A stretch of 64,000 nucleotides of DNA, from the NCBI RefSeq assembly GCF_009796845.1, contig NZ_CP047025.1, positions 248,001 to 312,000 on the forward strand, in the 5' to 3' direction. Within the stretch, counting starts at the first letter, position 1. Each line of letters opens with the position of its first letter. A model generated the notes under the pieces. It searched no databases, was not told the DNA's origin, and saw only the letters and a list, made by a program, of their open reading frames with translations. The DNA comes from Cobetia sp. L2A1 (GTDB taxonomy: Bacteria > Pseudomonadota > Gammaproteobacteria > Pseudomonadales > Halomonadaceae). The translations under genes were made by a program, and so were the position numbers. Shown here in pieces: positions 7,494 to 14,544 of the stretch.

Positions 7494-9239
7494 ATGTCGC
7501 TGTTTTCTGAATCTGTCGCGCTGTTATGGCTGTTGCTTGGCATTCTGTTGATGCTTTCATTGGTTGCCGGGCTGGGCTGGCGGCGTGCGCGTGAGAATGT
7601 TCATGTGCTTGAAGTGCGTGTTGACGAGACACAGGAAGCGTTCGAGCAGACGCGCGAGGCGCAACAACAGGCAGTCCAGCGTGAAGCACTGGTCGAGCAG
7701 CAGCAACGCCATGTCGGTGAGGCATTGCAAGAGGCGCGTCAGACACGCGATGAGCTGATGGAGCAGCGTGAGACTCTTCAGATACGGCTGGATCAGCAAG
7801 CGCGTGCCCTGAGTGAGCAGCAGACACTGGTGCGTGGCCTGACGCGTCAGCAAGAGGTGCTGGAGGCACAGCTCCTGGAGCGAGACGAGCGCTTGGAAAC
7901 ACTGGCCGAGCGTTATAGCGAGCTACGTGAAACTCACGCTGCTCTCGTGACTCGCCAACGACAAGAGGCCGGCCATCATGCCGAGCAACTGGCGCTGCTC
8001 AACGACGCCCGCGCGCGGCTGAGTCAGGAATTCGAGCAATTGGCCGGTCGGATCTTCGAAGAGCGTCAGCAGCGCTTTACAGCGTCCAGTGGTGCCCAGC
8101 TCGAACAGTTGCTCAAGCCGTTTCGTGAGCAGGTCGGCGACTTCCGGCAGCGCCTTGAGCAGCTGCATGGCGAGGAAGTGCGTGAGCGCACCAGCCTCAA
8201 GAGTCAGCTCGATCAACTGGCAGGTCTTAATCGCCAGATCACCGAAGAAGCCGCCAATCTGTCGCGCGCACTCAAGGGCGACAGCAAGATGCAGGGCAAC
8301 TGGGGCGAGATGATTCTCGAGACGGTACTGGAGCGCTCCGGACTGCGTGATGGCATCGAGTTCAAACGTGAAGTGTCGTTTACTGGCGAGGGTGGGCGTC
8401 AGCGGCCGGATGCCATTGTCTATCTGCCCGATAACAAGCATCTGATCATCGACGCCAAGGTCTCGCTCAAGGCCTATACCGACTACGTGAATGCCGATGA
8501 TGAGATCAGCCGTAGCCGTGCGTTGCGGGCGCATCTGACCTCGGTTCGTGGGCATGTCACAGGGCTGGCGCGACGAAACTATCCGGCCATCGATGGGTTG
8601 GCCTCACCGGACTTCGTATTTCTGTTCTTGCCGATGGAGCCGGCCTTTGCACTGGCCTTTGAGCACGATGACAGCTTGTTTCAGGATGCCTTTACGCAGG
8701 GTGTCGTGATGGTGACGCCAACCACGCTGTTGGCCAGTCTGCGCACCGTGGCCAGCCTGTGGAGCCTTGAGCGCCAGAATGACAATGCCCGAGTGATCGG
8801 TGAACGGGCAGGGGCACTGCTCGACAAGTTCCGCGGGTTGGCCGAGTCGCTGGAAGAGCTGGGGAGCCAGCTAGGCCGTACTCGTGAAGCCCATGAGACG
8901 GCCATGAAGCGTCTGGCCAGTGGGCGGGGCAATCTGATCAGTCGCGCCGAGGAGTTGCAGGAGTTGGGCGCACGCATGAAGAAGCCGTTGCCAGAAGCCC
9001 TGGTGCGTCAGTCGCGGGAAACCTCTCACCTTGCTCAGGCGCAAGAGGCAGCGTCCCCATCCGCGACAGCGTCATCGCCAACAGCAGTACTTGCGCGGCA
9101 CGAGGAGGCGCCGGTGTCAGACTCTGTGCACCAGACGATGGCGAATGACGAGCCAGAGCCATCAGCATCGCAGGATTCGGCGTCATCACTCTCCCGTTGG
9201 GAGCATCTTGAGCGCAAGTGGCAGGGCGATACCCTCTGA
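7494..9239 (+). CDS. rmuC: DNA recombination protein RmuC
   Basis: The chosen ATG at 7494 is preceded by GGAG seven bases upstream; an ATG at 7476 is less likely. The 581-residue product has an N-terminal membrane anchor (LLWLLLGILLMLSLVAGLGW), a long Gln/Glu/Arg-rich coiled coil (residues about 30-230) and the RmuC nuclease-like core with GNWGEMILETVLERSGL (near 270), RPDAIVYLPDNKHLIIDAKV (near 310) and FLPMEPAFALA (near 375). RmuC limits inversions at short inverted repeats, apparently through a restriction-like (PD-D/ExK related) fold; the DAKVS element is that signature. An acidic and Ser/Ala-rich tail of about 90 residues follows. It is monocistronic and followed by a terminator. Confidence 0.92.
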   Translation: MSLFSESVALLWLLLGILLMLSLVAGLGWRRARENVHVLEVRVDETQEAFEQTREAQQQAVQREALVEQQQRHVGEALQEARQTRDELMEQRETLQIRLDQQARALSEQQTLVRGLTRQQEVLEAQLLERDERLETLAERYSELRETHAALVTRQRQEAGHHAEQLALLNDARARLSQEFEQLAGRIFEERQQRFTASSGAQLEQLLKPFREQVGDFRQRLEQLHGEEVRERTSLKSQLDQLAGLNRQITEEAANLSRALKGDSKMQGNWGEMILETVLERSGLRDGIEFKREVSFTGEGGRQRPDAIVYLPDNKHLIIDAKVSLKAYTDYVNADDEISRSRALRAHLTSVRGHVTGLARRNYPAIDGLASPDFVFLFLPMEPAFALAFEHDDSLFQDAFTQGVVMVTPTTLLASLRTVASLWSLERQNDNARVIGERAGALLDKFRGLAESLEELGSQLGRTREAHETAMKRLASGRGNLISRAEELQELGARMKKPLPEALVRQSRETSHLAQAQEAASPSATASSPTAVLARHEEAPVSDSVHQTMANDEPEPSASQDSASSLSRWEHLERKWQGDTL

Positions 9240-9277
9240 CGCATCTTGCTTTCTCTTTCCTGCAGACATTCTCATGG

Positions 9278-9302
9278 CGGCTCCCGAAAGGGGGCCGTTT
9301 TT
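9278..9302 (+). terminator. Rho-independent terminator of rmuC
   Basis: Arms CGGCTCCC (9278-9285) and GGGGGCCG (9290-9297) pair around a GAAA loop with one G-T pair, followed by five T (9298-9302). Confidence 0.85.
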
Positions 9303-9386
9303 GGTTGCGTCGGAAAGGCCAACGCAAGCTAGCGCTATCTTGATATTGCCCATCGAGAAGTGGCGTTGCTGGAGGACTATCGAGGC

Positions 9387-9526
9387 GATGCAAAAAATTA
9401 GCGTTTTCTTTGCATCCATCTCCAGTACCCCCGCGTAAGTTGGATTGAGCCCGCAGTGATGGGGTGAAAGTGACACATTAATAACTTTTGGCTCATCAAT
9501 GAGCATTTTTCTCAGGAGATGTACCC
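9387..9526 (+). promoter_or_regulatory. Leader of bufferin operon 1
   Basis: The stretch holds an inverted repeat GATGCAAA (9387-9394) / TTTGCATC (9409-9416), the word GCGTAAG at 9433-9439, TTAATAACT at 9478-9486, and an inverted repeat GCTCAT (9491-9496) / ATGAGC (9499-9504) followed by T5, then the AGGAG site of bufA1. GCGTAAG, TTAATAACT and ATGAGC also occur upstream of the second bufferin precursor gene, with TTAATAACT about 40 bases before the start codon in both. An ECF-type promoter is a possibility, not a demonstration. Confidence 0.4.
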
Positions 9527-9826
9527 ATGTCTACCAAGTCCAACAAGTCCGCCAAGACCGCTTTTGCACTCGCTTCAGCACTCGGTACCGCTGTTGCCTT
9601 GTCTGCTGCTGTCGTCTCCATTCCGGCTCACGCTGCCGACATGGAAAAGTGCTACGGCGTGTCGCTGACCGGTGAAAACGATTGCGCTGCGGGCCCGGGC
9701 ACCTCCTGTGCCGGTACGTCCACCTCTGACTACCAGGGCAATGCCTGGAAGCTCGTCCCGGAAGGTACCTGCACGTCCATCGAAACGCCGAATGGCATGG
9801 GTAGCCTGGAAGAAATCAAAGGCTAA
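9527..9826 (+). CDS. bufA1: BufA1-type bufferin precursor peptide (DUF2282)
   Basis: A 99-residue secreted precursor with AGGAG eight bases before the ATG. Residues 1-36 form a Sec signal peptide ending PAHA. The mature part has exactly four Cys (42, 53, 61, 82) in the order [27 protein letters not shown] and PEGTC, which is the DUF2282 signature. Proteins of this class were renamed bufferins: ribosomal peptides whose Cys are oxidatively modified by an MNIO enzyme (thiooxazole type) and which bind copper in the periplasm. Here that is inference from family membership and from the neighbouring bufB and bufC. The last 13 residues are acidic and may be dispensable. It is the first gene of the operon, and a hairpin separates it from bufB. 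Confidence 0.9.
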   Translation: MSTKSNKSAKTAFALASALGTAVALSAAVVSIPAHAADMEKCYGVSLTGENDCAAGPGTSCAGTSTSDYQGNAWKLVPEGTCTSIETPNGMGSLEEIKG

Positions 9827-9857
9827 GCACTGGGTTCCGGGTAATTGATCCGCGACC

Positions 9858-9896
9858 GACGTCCGGTGGCATATTCACCATCGTCCACCGGACGTC
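9858..9896 (+). promoter_or_regulatory. Hairpin between bufA1 and bufB (attenuator or mRNA stabiliser)
   Basis: Arms 9858-9869 and 9885-9896 are exact 12-base complements (GACGTCCGGTGG and its partner) with a 15-base loop, located 32 bases after the precursor stop and ending 20 bases before the bufB start. No T-tract follows, so partial termination or 3'-end protection of a short bufA1 transcript is more likely than full termination. Confidence 0.7.
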
Positions 9897-9916
9897 AGCA
9901 GATTTCAGAGGTCTAC

Positions 9917-10843
9917 ATGCACAATCAACAACGACTCGCTGGTCATTCCGATGTCTATATCGCGCCATCCACACTGGATGACACCGCGATAGGCATCAGC
10001 CTCAAGGCGCAGCATGTTCGTGAGTTGATGTCGTCACGCCCGGTGCTGGGGTTTCTCGAGATACATGCCGAGAACTACATGGGCGCTGGCGGGGCTCCTC
10101 ACGCACGGTTGGATGCATTGGACGAATATCCACTCTCCATTCATGGTGTGGGTTTGTCGCTGGCCTCGGATCGACCGCTGGATGCTGCGCATCTGGCACG
10201 CCTCAAGACGCTCTGTGAGCGCCACCCGCCCGCCAGTGTGTCAGAACACCTGGCCTGGGCCGGCCATAGCGGCCACTTCTACAATGATCTGCTGCCGGTA
10301 CCGCTGACAGACGCGATGCTGGCACGGGTCAGCGATAACCTGGCACGGCTGCAGGACGCCCTGGGCCGTCAGGTGCTGATTGAAAATCCGGCGCATTATC
10401 TGCGTTTCGATGCGCAGGCGCTTGGTGCCGAACTGATTCCTGAAACTCACTTCCTCAACCAGCTGGTGGAGCGCAGCGGCTGCGGACTGCTGATTGATGT
10501 CAACAATGTCTTTGTCTCCGCACACAATATCGGCGTGGACCCTGTTGCCTGGCTTGAGGACATACCGGCCTCAGCCGTGGGAGAGATCCATCTGGCAGGC
10601 CATATCGAGGATGAGCACGAGGGGTTGTTGATCGATAACCACGGTGCACTGGTCAGCGATGAGGTCTGGGCGCTCTATGCCACTTTCATCGATCGGATCG
10701 GCACACGCCCGACCCTGATCGAATGGGATACCCAGGTGCCTGAGCTGGAGGTATTGCTGAGTCAGGCAGCGCGCGCCCGGACGCTGATGCAAGCATCTTC
10801 GACGCAGGCTGTCGTCTGTCTGCGCGAGGAGAGTCGCTCATGA
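9917..10843 (+). CDS. bufB: MNIO-family bufferin maturase (DUF692)
   Basis: The ATG at 9917, with AGAGG six bases upstream, is chosen over a TTG at 9845; the product has 308 residues. It is a TIM-barrel, multinuclear non-haem iron-dependent oxidative enzyme. Conserved family blocks are GFLEIHAENYMG (near residue 50), IHGVGLSLAS (near 76), SEHLAW (near 110), FYNDLLPVPL, IENPAHYL (near 157), GLLIDVNNVFVSAHN (near 194), GEIHLAGH (near 220) and DNHG, which together supply the His/Asp/Glu iron ligands. Relatives oxidise Cys of ribosomal peptides to thiooxazole or oxazolone/thioamide groups. Context makes the BufA1 peptide its likely substrate. It overlaps bufC by four bases (ATGA), a sign of translational coupling. 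Confidence 0.92.
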   Translation: MHNQQRLAGHSDVYIAPSTLDDTAIGISLKAQHVRELMSSRPVLGFLEIHAENYMGAGGAPHARLDALDEYPLSIHGVGLSLASDRPLDAAHLARLKTLCERHPPASVSEHLAWAGHSGHFYNDLLPVPLTDAMLARVSDNLARLQDALGRQVLIENPAHYLRFDAQALGAELIPETHFLNQLVERSGCGLLIDVNNVFVSAHNIGVDPVAWLEDIPASAVGEIHLAGHIEDEHEGLLIDNHGALVSDEVWALYATFIDRIGTRPTLIEWDTQVPELEVLLSQAARARTLMQASSTQAVVCLREESRS

Positions 10844-11670
10844 GTGCCTCGGAACCGGCGCTTCCCTCCGGGGATCTTGTCAGCTGGCAGCAAGACTTCG
10901 TGTCAGCGCTTGGGAAGCCGGATGTCTGGCTGGTGGGAATCGAAGCGGCACATCAGCAGCGGCTGGACGTCTATCGTAACAACGTCTGGGCCAGCCTTAT
11001 CGCAGCGTTGGAAGAGGCGTATCCCGTGACCCGTCAGGTCGTCGGTGAGCGCTTCTTTGCGGCATTGGCGCATGATCATGCCCATCAGCACCTGCCGGAA
11101 TCGCCCTTGATGATGCACTACGGGCGCGGCCTCGATGAAACGCTGCAGAGCACGCTGGCCATACTGGTGGCGAATGGCCAGGCATTGGCTCAACAACTGC
11201 CGTTCTACGCCGTGGATCTGGCGCGCCTGGAAGCGGCACGGCTCGAGGCGTACCACGCAGCGGATGCCGAACCTCTGGCGCCAGCTGAGCTGGCCTCATT
11301 GGCGCCAGAATCACTGATGGAGCTACGTTTCACAGCCCATCCTGCTGCCAGGTTACTGCAGCTCGACCACGCAGTGCTGGAGATATGGCAGCGTCATCAG
11401 CAGCCACAGGCCACCTTGTCAGGGCTCGATGTCGAACGCCCTCAGGCGCTCTTGATTACCCGGCCGGTGCTTGAGGTCCAGGTACTGACGATATCGGCTG
11501 CCAGTGTCGTGTTGCTCAAGGCACTGATGCGAGGTGACACCCTCGCGGATGCCGCCGAGAACCTCGCGCAGCAATACCCCGAGGAAGATCTCGGGGTATT
11601 GCTGGCTCCGGTATTGAGCAGCGGTGCATTGCTATCTCTTGCCGATCATCCGACATGCTTGACTGACTGA
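10840..11670 (+). CDS. bufC: BufC/HvfC-type partner of the MNIO maturase (DUF2063)
   Basis: A 276-residue protein whose start overlaps the bufB stop by ATGA. The N-terminal 100 residues match the DUF2063/HvfC-BufC domain (LDVYRNNVWASLIAALEEAYPVTRQVVGERFFAALA, then HDHAHQHLPESPLMMHYGRG); older annotation called this a putative DNA-binding domain. In characterised MNIO systems the partner protein presents the precursor peptide to the oxygenase. The C-terminal half (GLDVERPQALLITRPVLEVQ and LLKALMRGDTLADAAENL) resembles a small winged-helix-like module. It is cytoplasmic, with no signal peptide. The coupling to bufB supports formation of a BufBC complex. Confidence 0.88.
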   Translation: MSASEPALPSGDLVSWQQDFVSALGKPDVWLVGIEAAHQQRLDVYRNNVWASLIAALEEAYPVTRQVVGERFFAALAHDHAHQHLPESPLMMHYGRGLDETLQSTLAILVANGQALAQQLPFYAVDLARLEAARLEAYHAADAEPLAPAELASLAPESLMELRFTAHPAARLLQLDHAVLEIWQRHQQPQATLSGLDVERPQALLITRPVLEVQVLTISAASVVLLKALMRGDTLADAAENLAQQYPEEDLGVLLAPVLSSGALLSLADHPTCLTD

Positions 11671-11755
11671 CCGAATTCTTCCATGCGGCCGGACATTTCT
11701 GGATGTTCCATGCCACGCCATTCCGCGCGCAGGCGCAATTACTGGAGGTTTCATC

Positions 11756-12229
11756 ATGAGCCTTGAGTCATCATCGACGCCCGTGGTTCACACGGGAATT
11801 GCAGGACAATTGCTGAACGTATTCAGGTGGCTGGAAAACCTGCGCATGGACGTCGTGTTGATACTGATGAGGATCGTTGTTGGCGCCGTCTTCTTCATGT
11901 CGGCACAAACCAAGGTCGACGGCTTCGCCCTCAAGGAAAGCACCTTCTTCCTGTTCGAGTATGAATACGCGCTGCCGCTGGTTTCGCCCGTGTTGGCGGC
12001 GTATCTGGCAACCTTTGCCGAACACTTTTTCCCGCTGATGTTGTGGCTGGGCCTCGGGTCACGTTTTGCAGCGTTGGGACTGGCTGTCATGACATTGACC
12101 ATTCAGCTATTCGTCTATCCTGAAGCTTGGGTTACTCATGGTCTGTGGTTGGCCAGCTTGCTGGTGCTGGTGTTGCAGGGTCCGGGACGCCTGTCGCTGG
12201 ATCATCTGATCCGTGCACGTCAGGGCTGA
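11756..12229 (+). CDS. DoxX-family inner membrane protein of bufferin operon 1
   Basis: A 157-residue protein with GGAGG eight bases before its ATG, 85 bases downstream of bufC. Four hydrophobic segments are visible (DVVLILMRIVVGAVFFMSA, LVSPVLAAYLATFAEHFFPL, ALGLAVMTLTIQLFVYP, HGLWLASLLVLVLQGPG), and the sequence belongs to the DoxX superfamily (KVDGFALKESTFFLFEYEY between the first two). DoxX-like genes recur at the end of MNIO bufferin/HvfA-type operons, where their role is unknown; quinone-linked redox or membrane reduction of Cys has been proposed for relatives. The second bufferin operon in this window lacks such a gene. Confidence 0.85.
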   Translation: MSLESSSTPVVHTGIAGQLLNVFRWLENLRMDVVLILMRIVVGAVFFMSAQTKVDGFALKESTFFLFEYEYALPLVSPVLAAYLATFAEHFFPLMLWLGLGSRFAALGLAVMTLTIQLFVYPEAWVTHGLWLASLLVLVLQGPGRLSLDHLIRARQG

Positions 12230-12246
12230 TGTGCCGAGCAGTCATT

Positions 12247-12296
12247 CGTCAGAAAGCACAACGGAGACCCATGGGTCTCCGTTGTGCTTTCTGACG
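12247..12296. terminator. Perfect 50-bp palindrome, bidirectional terminator
   Basis: Bases 12247-12271 are the exact reverse complement of 12272-12296, centred on CCATGG. It lies between the converging DoxX gene and the App1-like gene. T-rich tails are short (TTTCT), so termination is inferred from position and stem strength. Confidence 0.8.
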
Positions 12297-12330
12297 TCTA
12301 GGAGTCACCTGCGTATTGAGACGTAGTGTC

Positions 12331-13443
12331 TCAAGCAGCTTCATCTGAGCGTTGGTGCTCAATCTCAGCGCGAACCATCTCGACACTGGCGGCATCGATA
12401 TAGTCATTGGCGTATGCATGGCGCGCCATATCGAGACTATCAGTGCTGAGCAGCATGTCGCAGCCGAGCGCTGAGAGCTCCTCGCTTAACGTGGCCAGCT
12501 CGGTCTTGCGCGAGTTGGAATCGCCGATCTGGCGGATATAGATCGCACAGATACGCCCCGGGTAACGGCGCACGACATCAGCGTAGACTTCAGGGTCATG
12601 CTGGCCGCTATCACCGATCAGCAGGAATTGCATTTCATCGTAGAGATCGAGCATCTTCTCGATCAGTGCCTGTTTATGGTCTTCCGAGCGCTTGGGCAGT
12701 GGGCGCTGCAGCGTCAGACCCCATTCGCGCAGGAACAGTATTGGCCCGACGGGGATGCGGTTGTGCTGAAAGAAGACCTCGAGCATTTCGTAGATGCTCC
12801 ACGGTCCACGAGAGACGTAGAGAAGGGGGCGTTGCTGTTGGCCATCAGACCCTTCATGCAATGCCTGATAAAGCGCCGCCACGCCGGGAAAGGCCATGCG
12901 GCGTTCGGCAGATTCGATAAATAACCGATAAAGCATCTTCAGTTTGTTGGCGACACCGGTATGCATCACGGTGTCGTCGATATCGCTGATCACACCTAGT
13001 CGGGTACTGGCGGGAGGCAGGTAGATCTGTGCCTCGCCCTCCACCGCAGCCTGCTTCGGCGGGCGCGCGATCAGTTGGGCCGTTTGCCACTGGCCTTCAT
13101 GCGCGAGAGATGAGGTGAGAGGAAGATGCACGCTGAAGTAGCCATCACGATCAGTGGTCACGGTCGTGTGGTTATCACCGAGACTGACGTCTACTTCCAC
13201 GCCGCCCTTGCCCCAGCGCAGCATGCGACGAGCAACATCCATCAGGTCGCGTCCAGCACCTGGTGCGAGCTGGCTGCGTGAACCGGGCTGCTGGAAGATA
13301 CGACCCATCAGAAAAACTTCACTGCGAGAGCCATAGCCACGGTAGGCATGAATGACGCAGCCGTCTTTTCCTTGTGAGTGACGCATGGGTTTGGCGGCCA
13401 CATGCAGCAGCTTGCGTAACAGACGTGTCAGTGGCAATGACAT
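12331..13443 (-). CDS. App1-like phosphatase domain protein (DUF2183)
   Basis: A 370-residue protein with an AAGGAGG site before its ATG. The C-terminal half is a haloacid-dehalogenase-type phosphatase: GVISDIDDTVMHTGV (DxDxT nucleophile motif, near residue 150), LYVSRGPWSIYEMLEVFF (motif II, near 210) and FLLIGDSGQHDPEVYADVV (motif IV, near 275). This is the DUF2183 / App1 phosphatidate phosphatase catalytic domain. The N-terminal half (VIHAYRGYGSRSEVFLMGRIF) is a beta-rich domain typical of bacterial members. Substrate in bacteria is not established; phosphatidate or a phospholipid precursor is a guess. It shares the 50-bp palindrome with the DoxX gene. Confidence 0.85.
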   Translation of the reverse strand: MSLPLTRLLRKLLHVAAKPMRHSQGKDGCVIHAYRGYGSRSEVFLMGRIFQQPGSRSQLAPGAGRDLMDVARRMLRWGKGGVEVDVSLGDNHTTVTTDRDGYFSVHLPLTSSLAHEGQWQTAQLIARPPKQAAVEGEAQIYLPPASTRLGVISDIDDTVMHTGVANKLKMLYRLFIESAERRMAFPGVAALYQALHEGSDGQQQRPLLYVSRGPWSIYEMLEVFFQHNRIPVGPILFLREWGLTLQRPLPKRSEDHKQALIEKMLDLYDEMQFLLIGDSGQHDPEVYADVVRRYPGRICAIYIRQIGDSNSRKTELATLSEELSALGCDMLLSTDSLDMARHAYANDYIDAASVEMVRAEIEHQRSDEAA

Positions 13444-13521
13444 GCTTTCCTCCTTGAATATCGGCCAGATGATCCGCTCCGGGTACAGGTCATCCCTCTG
13501 TTTTCTGCGTCATAACTACAA

Positions 13522-13566
13522 CGCCGCCTTCTGCCCTCCGTGAGAATACGGGGGAAGAAGGCGGCG
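13522..13566 (-). terminator. Probable terminator of dps
   Basis: Arms CGCCGCCTTCT (13522-13532) and AGAAGGCGGCG (13556-13566) are exact complements. The loop holds a second small stem (CCGT/ACGG). It lies 115 bases past the dps stop in the direction of transcription; the region between holds no gene. Confidence 0.6.
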
Positions 13567-13681
13567 CTTGCTCTGACGATGCCTGGCGGTGGAGCTCGGC
13601 CGTGTAGTGCTGGATATTGGAACTGAATGTCAGAGTCGAATATCAACGCTGTGCAGCCGAGTGATCCTGGCCAAAACGATA

Positions 13682-14158
13682 TCAGCCGAGGTAGGCAGAC
13701 AGCATCCAGACAGTTTTTTCCTGCTCGCGGATGTAGTCGCCAACCAGCGAGGCGGTACCTTCATCGTCGGCATCAGACGCCACGGAGAGAATCTCGCGCT
13801 GCAGTTCGATCAGTGACTTGTAACCTGCCAGTAGACCCTTGACGCAAGTGATGCCATCACTGACGTGAGTGTCTTCCTTGATGGTCGCCACGCGAGAGTA
13901 GTCGCTGTAGGCGTGCATCGGCTCGTGGCCCAAGGTCAGGATGCGCTCGGCAATCTCGTCGACCTTGGTCAGCAGGTCGGTGTAGGTTTCTTCGAATTTC
14001 ACATGTAGCTCGAAGAATTGATTGCCCTTCACGTTCCAGTGATAACCACGCGCGTTCATGTAGAAGGTCTGGTAGTTGGCGAGCAGAATGTTGAGGTGTT
14101 CGGCCAACTGAGTGGCGGTTGACGTGTGCAGGCCAATGGCATTGGTATCGGTGGACAT
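13682..14158 (-). CDS. dps: Dps ferritin-like DNA-protection protein
   Basis: A 158-residue Dps homologue with a GGGAGAG ribosome site. The four-helix ferritin-like fold is recognisable from LNILLANYQTFYMNARGYHW near the N-terminus and NVKGNQFFELHVKFEETYTD, which carry the inter-subunit ferroxidase ligands (His in RGYHW, His in ELHVKF, Asp/Glu in YTDLLTKVDEIAER), and DYIREQEKTVWMLSAYL at the end. Dps forms dodecamers that oxidise ferrous iron with hydrogen peroxide and store it. The short N-terminus lacks the Lys-rich tail used by E. coli Dps to bind DNA, so iron/peroxide detoxification may be the main role. It is monocistronic. Confidence 0.93.
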   Translation of the reverse strand: MSTDTNAIGLHTSTATQLAEHLNILLANYQTFYMNARGYHWNVKGNQFFELHVKFEETYTDLLTKVDEIAERILTLGHEPMHAYSDYSRVATIKEDTHVSDGITCVKGLLAGYKSLIELQREILSVASDADDEGTASLVGDYIREQEKTVWMLSAYLG

Positions 14159-14403
14159 GAATGACTCTCCCTATGGAATATGAAATTAACCGGCGCTGTG
14201 AGATAGGCCGGCGACGCAGGGGATGAGCCTACGACGCGTCGATGAGACCAGTGTAGAGCGTGCCGTTGCAAGGAGGGTAACGAATTTGCTGCATTGCCCT
14301 CATCGTTGATTTCTATCACGGCGCTTCCTACCTAGATGAGGCATGTGGTTGGCCTTTTCAAGGCAGGTGCAGCATATCGTTTTGATGTTGGTCGGCCGAT
14401 AAA

Positions 14404-14436
14404 CGCAAAGACCCCGCACGGGGCGGGGTCTTTGCG
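14404..14436. terminator. Terminator hairpin after betT
   Basis: Arms 14404-14417 and 14423-14436 are exact 14-base complements (CGCAAAGACCCCGC and partner). It lies about 110 bases beyond the betT stop on the minus strand, and the tract is A/T-poor beyond the stem. Confidence 0.65.
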
Positions 14437-14544
14437 ACAGCCGATGCTTTGGCTGTCGATCACGATACCTGTATCAGGGTACCGTTTCTCACAGTGCTGT
14501 CGAATACATTGGTATCCAACAAGGGACTGTCAGTGATCGCTTGC

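Noticed and set aside
10840..11670. DNA-binding regulator (older DUF2063 label)
   Set aside because: Overlap with the maturase gene and co-occurrence in both operons fit a peptide-presenting partner better.
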